Source: Dictyobacter arantiisoli (lineage in GTDB: Bacteria > Chloroflexota > Ktedonobacteria > Ktedonobacterales > Ktedonobacteraceae). Taken from it: DNA of 64,000 bases. A model generated the notes under the pieces. It searched no databases, was not told the DNA's origin, and saw only the letters and a list, made by a program, of their open reading frames with translations. The stretch covers positions 29,550-93,549 of the forward strand of contig NZ_BIXY01000017.1 in the NCBI RefSeq assembly GCF_008326305.1. Direction: 5' to 3'. Position 1 is the stretch's first letter, and each line of letters starts with the position of its first letter. The position numbers were made by a program, and so were the translations under genes. Shown one piece after another: positions 19,701-27,311 of the stretch.

Positions 19701-22700
19701 GTAATGCGGGAGCAGTAGGAGTGCGTTGTACCTGTTGCTCAAAGATATGTTGAATGCAGCAACTTGTAGCGTTCTCGTGATACGTATCATTCCATTCGTG
19801 GAGTAATTGTCTCTGTTCGTGTGTATTAAGTAGTGGCAAGAGACTAACATGCTGCATAGGATTGTCTATGATACCTTGAAGCAGTGTCTGGAAGTGTCGC
19901 AACATACGTTCTATCGTATTGTCATTGAAAAGGTCCGTATTATAGCGTAGAGCAATCCCAAGACCATCATTTGTTTCGGCAGCCGTGAGCGTCAAGTCGA
20001 ATTGAGCGGTTAATTGAGGAATCGCAAGGGTAGTTGCCTTGATAGTGCCAATCGTGACCGGAACCTCGTCCTGTCCTAGTGCCAGCGAAGTAAGTCCCTC
20101 AGTATCAGGAAATGGCGATTGCTGAAAGACAAACATGACCTGGAAAAGGGGTGATCGACTGGGATTGTGATCAACCTGAAGCCGCTCTGTAAGCGTTGGA
20201 AATGCTGCATTCTGATGCTCAAGTGAGTCAAGCACCGTCTGCCTGACTTGAGCCAGGAACGTGCTGAATGATGGATCGTCCCCCAAATGGGCTCGAAGTA
20301 CCAGAGGGTTTGTGAAATAGCCAACAATATCATGGACATCAGCAGTCATTCTACCAGTTACAGGTGAACCAACAAGGATATCAGTTTGTCCTGTATAGCG
20401 ATGAAGGTAGACTTGAAAAGCAGCCAGAAGTGTCATATAGAGCGTTGTGTTGTGTTCGTACCCGAGATGTTTGATTTGTTGTGTTAGTTTTTTTCCAAGG
20501 GAAACACGCTGTTCGTTGCCGTGATAAGTTTGTGTTGGTGGGCGTGACCGATCGGTTGGTATGTCGAGAGTGGGAAGATCCCCGGCGAGTCGTTGTTGCC
20601 AATAGTGCCATAACTCTGTATCAGGATTTGCAAGTTCCTGATTGTACCTGTAGACATAATCAACATAGCGTAGTGGCAGAGGGGGGAGTGATATGTCTTT
20701 GTCCTCGGCGGTTGCTGTATATAACAGTCCTAATTCATGAAGTAATAGAGAGAGGGACCAGAAGTCCGAGAGAATATGATGTGTAACGAATGCGATTGCG
20801 TATTGTTGGTGAGCACGTTTGAAGAGCCGAACACGTAAAATCGTATTGTGTTCAAGATTGAATGGTTGATGAATGATCGCGTGAAGTTGCTGTTGAAAAA
20901 GCTCAGCACTCCACTGATCAGCATCTATAACCTGAAAATCTGGATCAAACTGCTCATGGATCTGTTGCACTGGTTCGCCATTTACTGTATTGAATGTCGT
21001 CCGTAGTGCTTCATGACGTTGTGTGAGTAATTGCATCGCAGTTTTGAATGCGGAAATATCAAGATGAGATTGGACGTTTAGCACGCCTGAGATATGGTAA
21101 GCGGCGCTATCAGGTGCTAGACGATATAAGAACCATAAAGCTTTTTGCCCTGCTGATAAGGGATAATCTGTGCCTTTAATCGGAGCTTGCTGGTTGTGGG
21201 TTGCTTGAATTGGTAGAGGGTGGGGCGTAGTTGTTAGGAGCTCTTGTAGTTGTTCGGCTAACTGAGAGATACCGGGACTCTGTAGCAGAGTAGTTAGAGC
21301 AACAGCGATACCCAGGTGTTTTTCAATTGCATATTGTAGTTCTACTGCTTGTAAGGAGTCCATTCCTAGCGAAATAAAAGATTGATTTTCGTCTATTTTT
21401 TCCTGTGGCAGTGAGAGACTACTGGCAATGAGTCGATGGAGGAGAGTTTTAAGCAGCGTGACACGATTTTCAAGAGTAGAAGAGCGTAGCATATCCTGAA
21501 TAATAGATATATCTTCATTCATAGGCTGCGATAAAGCAACATCTTGAGTAGGGAGCGTATCACTGGCGATACTTTTGAAGTCCTGTGTGAGGAAGCGCGA
21601 TCGACAGGCGAAGCGTTGAATTTTGCCGCTTGACGTTTTCGGTATGCTACCGGGTAAAGTAAGGACAATTGTATCAATGGATAGATCATGATTTTCCATG
21701 ACAGCCTGGCGGATAGCGTGAAAGATGGGCTCAGGGTCAGCATTACGATGTTTGCGGTCCAACTCATGTATAAGGATAAGATGTTCGCCCGCTTCATGTT
21801 CTACGGAGAAAGCGGCTGCGCCATTCGCCAGCAGTGCAGGGTGGCTATGCGTGGCCGTTAATTCTATATCTTGTGGATAGTGGTTACGGCCATTAATAAT
21901 AATTACATCTTTGAGACGACCAGTAATAAAAAGCTCCTCATTATAGAGAAAGCCAAGATCCCCAGTTCTCAGGAATGGGCCCTCTTGTGTATCGGTGATG
22001 AATGCATCAAAGGTCTGGCGTGTTTCCTCGGCTTTTTGCCAGTAGCCCTTTGCCACACCTGCGCCTGAGATCCAAATTTCCCCAATGCCATCATCGAGGC
22101 AGCGTGTACAACTATCTGGTTTGATGATGGCGATCTGATAGTTAGACGAACATTTTCCACAGCTCACGAGTGACTGACCACTAGCTTCCCCGCTTGTTAC
22201 ACATTTCACCTGATTCTGCTCTAGAGCAGTGCGCTCAAAATATTGTGGTGTTACAGGTGTAGTTGGATTTCCTCCAGTGACAAAAAGCGTTGCTTCAGCT
22301 AGACCATAACAAGGATAGAATGCCTCAGGTCTGAAGCCGCACGTTTTGAAAGCCTCTGCAAAACGCCGTAATGTATCATTGCGAATGGGCTCAGCACCGT
22401 TGAATGCAATACGCCAGGTACTCAAATCCAATGTTGCTTTCTGGTCTTCGGTCACTTTGCGTATGCACAGATCGTAAGCAAAGTCAGGACCACCACTAGA
22501 TGTTGCATGGTAGCGAGAAATTGCCTGAAGCCAGCGTACTGGTTTCTGCATGAAAGAGTAAGGAGACATCAGAATCACGGGAAAATCGGCATATAAAGGT
22601 TGCAAAATACCTCCTATTAACCCCATGTCATGATAAGGAGGCAACCAGATAACGCCAATGCTTGTTGTGGTATGCTCAAAACGTTGTTGAATCGTGGCGA

Positions 22701-23292
22701 GATTGTGTAGTAAGTTCTTATGGCTTATCATTACGCCTTTTGGAGATGCTGTAGACCCGGAGGTATATTGAAGGAAAGCCAGCGTATTCCCATCTAGTTC
22801 AGGCTCAATCCAATCCTCATCATGTGGCGAGTTCTCCCCATCGGTTGTAATCACCTCAATGTTGGAAGAAGATATTTCGTGTGCAAAATAATGATTGATA
22901 GTTGTGACCAGAGGAGTTGTAGTGAGTATGAGCTGAACTTCAGCGTCTGCCATAATTGCCTTGAGGCGAGGTGTTGAACGGTGAGATTGTGGCGGGTATG
23001 CTGGTACTGCGATAACACCAGCGTAGAGGCAGCCAAAATATGCGCTAATATATTCCAATCCTGGTGGATAGAGCAATAAAGCCCGTTTCCCTACATTTTT
23101 GGGAGTTTGCAATTGCCTGGCAATTGAACGTGCCTGGCAATCCAGTTCTTTGTAAGTGAGATGCCGCTCCTCTGTTTCTCCGTCAACTAAAAATGTGTAT
23201 ATGCGGTGGTCTGCATAATAGTTGGCGCGCCAACGCAGTAAATCAACCAGGGTTGAAAATTGTGTAGACTGTTGTTGGTCCTGTTTGTTCAT
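16750..23292 (-). CDS. Loading NRPS: FAAL-ACP-C-A(luciferase-like monooxygenase insert)-T
   Basis: A 2180-residue first enzyme of the line. A fatty-acyl-AMP ligase (about 10-580, YTSGST at 176-181) and an ACP (Ser646, GMDSL) load a fatty acid. A C domain (about 690-1110) has HHILSD. The A domain begins near 1160, then is interrupted between cores A6 and A7 by a flavin luciferase-like monooxygenase (about 1562-1905), and resumes at TAEKY (1920). T has Ser2104 in GGHS, and an Arg/Gln-rich tail probably docks to the PKS. The hand-read pocket is V-D-W-T-F-S-L-A-D: the usual Asp235 is replaced, a pattern most like beta-alanine-type codes, so a beta-amino or otherwise atypical substrate is inferred. 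The inserted oxidase probably acts on the tethered substrate. The start ATG follows GTAGGTGAT. This is the promoter-proximal gene of the operon. Confidence 0.95.
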   Translation of the reverse strand: MNKQDQQQSTQFSTLVDLLRWRANYYADHRIYTFLVDGETEERHLTYKELDCQARSIARQLQTPKNVGKRALLLYPPGLEYISAYFGCLYAGVIAVPAYPPQSHRSTPRLKAIMADAEVQLILTTTPLVTTINHYFAHEISSSNIEVITTDGENSPHDEDWIEPELDGNTLAFLQYTSGSTASPKGVMISHKNLLHNLATIQQRFEHTTTSIGVIWLPPYHDMGLIGGILQPLYADFPVILMSPYSFMQKPVRWLQAISRYHATSSGGPDFAYDLCIRKVTEDQKATLDLSTWRIAFNGAEPIRNDTLRRFAEAFKTCGFRPEAFYPCYGLAEATLFVTGGNPTTPVTPQYFERTALEQNQVKCVTSGEASGQSLVSCGKCSSNYQIAIIKPDSCTRCLDDGIGEIWISGAGVAKGYWQKAEETRQTFDAFITDTQEGPFLRTGDLGFLYNEELFITGRLKDVIIINGRNHYPQDIELTATHSHPALLANGAAAFSVEHEAGEHLILIHELDRKHRNADPEPIFHAIRQAVMENHDLSIDTIVLTLPGSIPKTSSGKIQRFACRSRFLTQDFKSIASDTLPTQDVALSQPMNEDISIIQDMLRSSTLENRVTLLKTLLHRLIASSLSLPQEKIDENQSFISLGMDSLQAVELQYAIEKHLGIAVALTTLLQSPGISQLAEQLQELLTTTPHPLPIQATHNQQAPIKGTDYPLSAGQKALWFLYRLAPDSAAYHISGVLNVQSHLDISAFKTAMQLLTQRHEALRTTFNTVNGEPVQQIHEQFDPDFQVIDADQWSAELFQQQLHAIIHQPFNLEHNTILRVRLFKRAHQQYAIAFVTHHILSDFWSLSLLLHELGLLYTATAEDKDISLPPLPLRYVDYVYRYNQELANPDTELWHYWQQRLAGDLPTLDIPTDRSRPPTQTYHGNEQRVSLGKKLTQQIKHLGYEHNTTLYMTLLAAFQVYLHRYTGQTDILVGSPVTGRMTADVHDIVGYFTNPLVLRAHLGDDPSFSTFLAQVRQTVLDSLEHQNAAFPTLTERLQVDHNPSRSPLFQVMFVFQQSPFPDTEGLTSLALGQDEVPVTIGTIKATTLAIPQLTAQFDLTLTAAETNDGLGIALRYNTDLFNDNTIERMLRHFQTLLQGIIDNPMQHVSLLPLLNTHEQRQLLHEWNDTYHENATSCCIQHIFEQQVQRTPTAPALHNLSQTLNYEQLNQRANQLAGHLQSLGIGPESIVAVYLERSFEAFIALLGILKAGGAYLPIEPSYPQDRLHFILQDAHVEVVITTQQLQTSLSTTRLSLSCVCLDSDWPVIAQNSTNNSNSSVTVDNAAFVIYTSGSTGTPKGVVGLHRNLYNRFNWMWNAYPFEKHEVCCQKTSLGFVDSLWEMLGPLLQGIPTVILSDEIVKSPSVFMHALLDTGVTRITLVPSLLRALLNNEENLPQLLQHLKLWFSSGEALPHELIQRFVTRLPYATLINLYGSSEVTADVSDQKIRSSADSTAVPIGKPITNTQIYILDRQFQPVPVGVAGEIFVGGANLTRGYLNTTQLTRQLSKNKQPAPEKVHKELAFSLFYFASDNENSADKYRLLIEGAKFADQHGFAAVWTPERHFHEFGGIYPSPSITNAALSTITNTIQLRAGSVVLPLHNPVNIAEEWAVIDNLSHGRVGISFASGWHADDFVLAPQSYKERKEIMMQSIETVRKLWRGESLMIPNGIGKEVNISIYPKPIQPELPIWITAAFNPETFRLAGEIGASVLTHLLGQTPKDLAEKITVYREAWQNSGHSGSGHVTLMLHTFVGDDTAKVRQIVHQPFRNYLKSSADLTRNLARSMDLDMDSKDFTAQHLELLLDHAFERYFNTSGLFGTVNSCLPLVHQLQQSGVDEIACLVDFGIDVDNTLAGLEHLATLKQRANEISAAKDVQNTVTLTAEKYIPHPFSLTPGERLYRTGDLARYHATGEIEYLGRLDYQVKIRGMRIETGEIEALLLKHPSIKQTVVVVQNYQEDKRLIAYVISTPGYTIHTNELRNLLRTYLPEYMMPAAFIVLDQLPLLSNGKIDRHRLPNPKHQDQAETSIYVSPRNEFERMLVSIWRDVLQIDRIGINDNFFDLGGHSLSMVEVHDKIQKLLKRDIPLIEMFKHTTISSLAKYLNQETPIHTNQTIERGERQKQALQRQHQHMRDVAQRRSQRR

Positions 23293-23816
23293 GTATCACC
23301 TACAATATATGCTGAAACTACCAATCTACGTGAGCCTACGATCGTTGACTATACATTTGCTTGCTTGCTTGATTCCTTCCTTTCTTCCTGTATTCCGATT
23401 TTGATGTCCTCATCTTTCTTATAGAACACGAAAAATATTTTTACGAAGATACTGTGTTCTGTGTCAGAAAGCGCATGCTTTCCCTCTTTGATTTTAGAAA
23501 CACATTTGCATAATAGATGACTTTATAGTGATTTAGCCAAATATATGCATATGTATCAAGAGCGTATATAAATTAATTACATAAAAATTATACTGCTTTC
23601 TCAAACGGTTTGTCAAATATTTTAGGGTCTAGAGGCTTTTTGATCTTATAAAGAGGTAGAATTATTAAAAAGTATTCATTAAGTAGACAGGATATAAATA
23701 TATAGAGATTCCATAGCAAGGTGTGGGTATTGTATATAGATATCTCTGGAATTTATCAGGGATTGCTTATATAAAATGGTTCATATGGTAGAAATAGTTT
23801 GTATGGTAGAGATGGT
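23293..23816. other. AT-rich leader and upstream region of the assembly-line operon
   Basis: About 520 bp without a credible gene. It contains the operon promoter described separately, and hence a predicted leader of roughly 290 nt, pyrimidine-rich CTTGCTTGCTTG and TTCCTTCC runs near 23358-23390, and part of a short tandem repeat. No riboswitch class was recognised. Confidence 0.6.
23587..23616 (-). promoter_or_regulatory. Consensus sigma-70-type promoter for the NRPS/PKS operon
   Basis: On the minus strand, TTGACA (complement of 23611-23616) and TATAAT (complement of 23587-23592) are both perfect and are separated by 18 bp. They point towards the FAAL-NRPS start at 23292. Transcription would begin near 23580, giving a leader of about 290 nt. 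Confidence 0.75.
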
Positions 23817-23829
23817 TCATATAGTAGAG
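23776..23829. repeat. Three 18-bp direct repeats
   Basis: Units 23776-23793, 23794-23811 and 23812-23829 share the frame ATRGTTYRTATRGTAGAR with a few substitutions and no spacers. They lie upstream of the operon promoter and beside the truncated intron reverse transcriptase. They could be binding sites for a regulator or simple slippage; the sequence does not decide. Confidence 0.7.
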
Positions 23830-23867
23830 CTTGTGCTGAAAATAAACATTAAATAGTAATTGTTTTT

Positions 23868-24075
23868 TATACTCGGTTTTCCGTGTTTCAGGAAAGGAGC
23901 ACATTTCGCTTGGATGAGATCCCTTGGCACATGTAGAGCGATTTGTCCGTTGATACTTCGATGTCCACGACGATCGTGCTTGTGATTGTTGTGAAGGGTC
24001 GTGATATCATGCCCCAAGAAGCGTGCTGCTCCGGTTCGAGCGTGTGTAATCAACGTCTTTTTCCTCTTCAAGGAG
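23868..24075 (-). pseudogene. Group II intron reverse transcriptase/maturase fragment
   Basis: Read on the minus strand, roughly 65 residues match the conserved region just before and into the maturase part of actinobacterial-type group II intron RTs. It begins KKTLITHARTGAARFLG and continues through DHKHDRRG-like and SINGQIALHVPRDLI-like segments to KHGKP. Both ends are lost: there is no RT catalytic YADD upstream and no HNH or maturase end downstream, and the frame runs into unrelated sequence. It is a dead remnant next to a transposase fragment, in the gap between the two halves of the biosynthetic cluster. Confidence 0.75.
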
Positions 24076-24113
24076 ACACATTTTTCTGCTGATTCGCTAC
24101 TGGTTATATCTCG

Positions 24114-24338
24114 TTGCGCAACTCGTGGGTATTGGGGCGTGATTTGGTCGAAGTTGAACTGCGTCCCTGGGAAAACAAGCAGCGCAAGCCAACGCCTCAA
24201 CAGGTGCGGCGCGGGATGCACAAATTGTTGGCACGTTTGGGCACTCCTGCCCAGCCACCACAACCACGCGGGAAATCGAAAGGCCGGATGATGAGGAGCA
24301 AAAGTTGGCAAAGCACCACGTTTTCCCATCATTCGTAA
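24114..24338 (+). pseudogene. Transposase C-terminal fragment (IS701/IS4-like)
   Basis: A short plus-strand frame contains LVEVELRPWENKQRKPTPQQ and a Pro/Arg-rich GTPAQPPQPRGKSKGR stretch. This is the style of tail found at the C-terminus of DDE transposases common in Ktedonobacter-like genomes, where RGKSxGR is followed by a basic end. No catalytic domain precedes it and the tail diverges after GRMM, so it is a truncated remnant. The family assignment is from memory of the tail motif only. Confidence 0.6.
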
Positions 24339-24641
24339 GCAGCCAAAGGTACCTCAACTTGTACCATCCTGATGGCAGAGACGACATATTGATTCATCGT
24401 CTTTCTTTGAACGGAACTTCTCATGGAGTTCTGGTAGAATTTTTTAGTTTAAACGTCAAATAAGAACAAATATATTAAGAAATGTTTTTCTTTTCTGGAA
24501 TAGTTTATTTGTCCAAGAGCATTGAAATGAGCAAAAAAATTGAGTAGACTATTAGGTATAGATAGTTTTTTTGTAATCTATAATTATCATACATGTTATT
24601 ATGAATTTTGATGTGATTGATTTACTTGAGGAGTATCTGAG

Positions 24642-25886
24642 ATGAAGGCGCACGTTCTGGTCACAGGCGGTTTGCGAGAGGTCCACAAAAAGCTCCTAGC
24701 TTTGGGAGCTCGATTGACTCTAATGATAAATATTCCATATATTACTCAGGAAGATATACATATGTATGAACGTGTAATCGGTCTTCCTATTGCAGCTACA
24801 GATGAGGAATGGATAGAAGTAGCGGCATTGATCAATAGAATAGACCCATTCATCGCTCTTGGTGGATTTAGCGAAGGCGTACAACGACAAACCGCATTGA
24901 TCGCCCGTGTCCTTGATCTTCCTTTTCATCGTCTGGAGATAGTTGATATGGTTGCGCGTAAGGAATTGATGCGGCAACGATTAGTTGATGCAGAGGTGGA
25001 CCCGACGCCAGCCCATATTGTTCAGACCAATGAGGAGATAAAAGCTTTTGCTGCGGAATATGGTTATCCTCTTATTTTAAAGCCCAATGATGGTCGGGGA
25101 AGTACTGGTATTTTGAGGATTAGCAGTGCTGATACTGTCGCAGTAGCACTCACGCGTTTTCAGGAATTTACGCCGCAATCTGCCTTATTTTCAAATGCTC
25201 ATTTTGACATGCTGGTGGAACCATATCTACAAGGGGATGAATTAAGCGTTGAAGCATTTTCAGAAAATGGGAAGCATAAAGTTATTGCGATCACACAGAA
25301 ATTCAAAGAGGCCGATACGTTTATAGAGATTGGACATTGTATCCCTGCTTCGCTTACACCGCAGGTGGCAAGCAAGATTGAGCACCTGGTGTTCCAGGCC
25401 TTAACCGCTTTGGAGATAGCATCAGGTCCATCTCATACTGAGATTATCCTGACAGATGCTGGCCCGAGAATTGTTGAAACTCACATACGTCTAGGGGGCG
25501 ATTGTATTCCTGAGCTGATTCAGCTTGTGTATGGTATTGATCTACTAGATTTATGGGCACGTCAAGTATTAGGAGAGAGTGTCTGGCATGCTTTGCCCGA
25601 AGTAGTTTCTACCCATACCTGTGCGGCCATCTGGTATGTTTCCTTGTTACCTCCTGGAGTGGTGAAAAATGTATCTGGTGTAGAGGAAGCACGCGATGTT
25701 TCCTGTATTCATGATGTGCATATTTTAAAGAATGAAGGTGATGTGCTAGGGAATGTAAAAAATTCGTTTACCCGCGGCGCATATGCTATTGCAACGGCAT
25801 CCTCTCCTGATAAGGCTTTGTCTTCTGCACGTATGGCTACTGAATGCCTTACCTTTGAGATAGCAGAGAACGAAGAAAAGGAGTAA
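24642..25886 (+). CDS. ATP-grasp carboxylate-amine ligase
   Basis: A 414-residue protein of the BacD/carboxylate-amine ligase type. The N-terminal Rossmann-like part is followed by the ATP-grasp core: ILKPNDGRGSTG (about residues 145-157) is the ATP-binding lysine and glycine loop, and the metal-binding Glu/Asn region includes VETHIRLGGDCIPELI. These enzymes form amide or peptide bonds through acyl-phosphate intermediates. It is the first gene of the plus-strand half and is separated by 4 bp from the MFS gene, so the two are co-transcribed. A TATAAT at 24579-24584 could be its -10, but no good -35 is visible. It may add an amino acid to the NRPS product, or make a self-protective or inactive dipeptide form. 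Substrates are not readable. Confidence 0.85.
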   Translation: MKAHVLVTGGLREVHKKLLALGARLTLMINIPYITQEDIHMYERVIGLPIAATDEEWIEVAALINRIDPFIALGGFSEGVQRQTALIARVLDLPFHRLEIVDMVARKELMRQRLVDAEVDPTPAHIVQTNEEIKAFAAEYGYPLILKPNDGRGSTGILRISSADTVAVALTRFQEFTPQSALFSNAHFDMLVEPYLQGDELSVEAFSENGKHKVIAITQKFKEADTFIEIGHCIPASLTPQVASKIEHLVFQALTALEIASGPSHTEIILTDAGPRIVETHIRLGGDCIPELIQLVYGIDLLDLWARQVLGESVWHALPEVVSTHTCAAIWYVSLLPPGVVKNVSGVEEARDVSCIHDVHILKNEGDVLGNVKNSFTRGAYAIATASSPDKALSSARMATECLTFEIAENEEKE

Positions 25887-25890
25887 ATAG

Positions 25891-27159
25891 ATGACTTGCC
25901 ATGAGCAGGAGGAAAAAGTAAAGTTATCCTTGAGTGCGTCTCTGGTGCTGACAGCAGTCTTTATCAGTAATATTGGAAATGGGATGAATACTATTACTGT
26001 AGGAAGAGCTTTATATGATAAAACAGGGAATGTTCTCGCTTTTGGTATAGTTATTATCATCCAATATTTTATTAATTCTTTAATGTATATATTTAGTGGT
26101 ACCCTCGTAGATCGGCATAGTCCAAAGCTGGTTTGTATATTGGCTGATGTTGTGCGGGGGATATTTATTTGTATCGCTAGTTTTTTTGTCTTATCGCAGC
26201 AAGGGCAATGGTGGATTTTTGTATCTGTGATTGTCATTAACATTATTACCCCTTTTTATAATTCAGCTACATTTGCCCTGGCCCCTGTCATTGCGCCAGG
26301 GCCGACTCTGATACGCTATAACACTCTTTTTGTTGCTCTCTTGCAAGCCGGGCAACTCATAGGAACCGCTCTGGTGGGTTTTATCCTTGAATATTTTCAT
26401 GTCAGTGTCTCGTTTGGTCTGGACGGTCTATCCTATCTTCTCTCTGCCATCGTTATTGGCATGGCCTATATTCCCCGGGTAGATATCAAGCTTCCTGAAT
26501 GTCATCGTTTCTGGCTTAATGACCTTTATAATGATTGGCGGGAGATAAGGTGTTGTCTACGCTTGAATACCGCATTGTTTTTGCATATTATCCTTTGTGC
26601 TGGTGATTTTCTGGCCGTTAATTTTATTAACTTGTCGTATGTGCCAATGGTTACGCTGTGGTATGGCAATAACAATTACTGGTTGTCAATCTTTGATGGA
26701 TCATTTGCAATTGGAGCAATTCTGGCAACATTCATTGCTCCTAGGATAATGAAATATCGAGATGTGCGAGTTGTCACAGCGCTATGCCTCGGCTTAGAAG
26801 CTCTGTTTTTTGCCTGCTTATCTGCCGTACATATTCCCTATGTAACAATCATTGCTATGTTGGGTTTAGGCATCTCTAATGCATCTTCTATTATTATTCT
26901 GATGACTTATCTTCAGCGGCGTATCGTGGGACCTATCAAAGGGCGTATTGCGGCAATACGCCAGCTGATCATCTCACTCTTCACCGTCGCTCTGATCCCT
27001 TTCATCAGCTATGCTTATAGTTTTTCTGTGAATGGAGGATTACTGTTATCGGGAGTCGTTTGTTTTGTCTTCAGCGGTAGTCTATTTATGTTTAGCCGCC
27101 AACGATTTTTTGGATATGCCCTTTTAGAAGACAAAGATATTTCCTCCTTTTCTTCGTGA
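25891..27159 (+). CDS. MFS transporter, probable product exporter
   Basis: A 422-residue polytopic membrane protein with about 11-12 hydrophobic segments. The MFS signature loop between TM2 and TM3 is visible as GTLVDRHSPK (about 70-79), and the sequence resembles the enterobactin/macrolide exporter-type MFS group. It overlaps functionally with its neighbours: 4 bp after the ATP-grasp ligase and 150 bp before an NRPS. That context makes export of the cluster's lipopeptide, and so self-resistance, its most likely job. It starts at ATG 25891, just behind GAAAAGGAG. The transported compound is inferred from context only. Confidence 0.87.
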   Translation: MTCHEQEEKVKLSLSASLVLTAVFISNIGNGMNTITVGRALYDKTGNVLAFGIVIIIQYFINSLMYIFSGTLVDRHSPKLVCILADVVRGIFICIASFFVLSQQGQWWIFVSVIVINIITPFYNSATFALAPVIAPGPTLIRYNTLFVALLQAGQLIGTALVGFILEYFHVSVSFGLDGLSYLLSAIVIGMAYIPRVDIKLPECHRFWLNDLYNDWREIRCCLRLNTALFLHIILCAGDFLAVNFINLSYVPMVTLWYGNNNYWLSIFDGSFAIGAILATFIAPRIMKYRDVRVVTALCLGLEALFFACLSAVHIPYVTIIAMLGLGISNASSIIILMTYLQRRIVGPIKGRIAAIRQLIISLFTVALIPFISYAYSFSVNGGLLLSGVVCFVFSGSLFMFSRQRFFGYALLEDKDISSFSS

Positions 27160-27311
27160 TAAAGAGTTGATTGTATTATCTGGAAAGCACGGTCTAGGAA
27201 TAGTGTTTTTCGTACTTATGGGCAGCGTGATTGTTCAGTATATGAAGGGAGGAGTAATTCTAGTTAAACTTTCATCCTCATTCTTATCCAGGCTGTATTT
27301 GAAAGGTGGAA

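Noticed and set aside
23776..23829. CRISPR-like array
   Set aside because: The three 18-bp units are contiguous without spacers and imperfect, so this is a tandem repeat.
24579..24584. -10 element TATAAT before the ATP-grasp gene
   Set aside because: No acceptable -35 at 16-18 bp; mentioned with the gene but not called separately.
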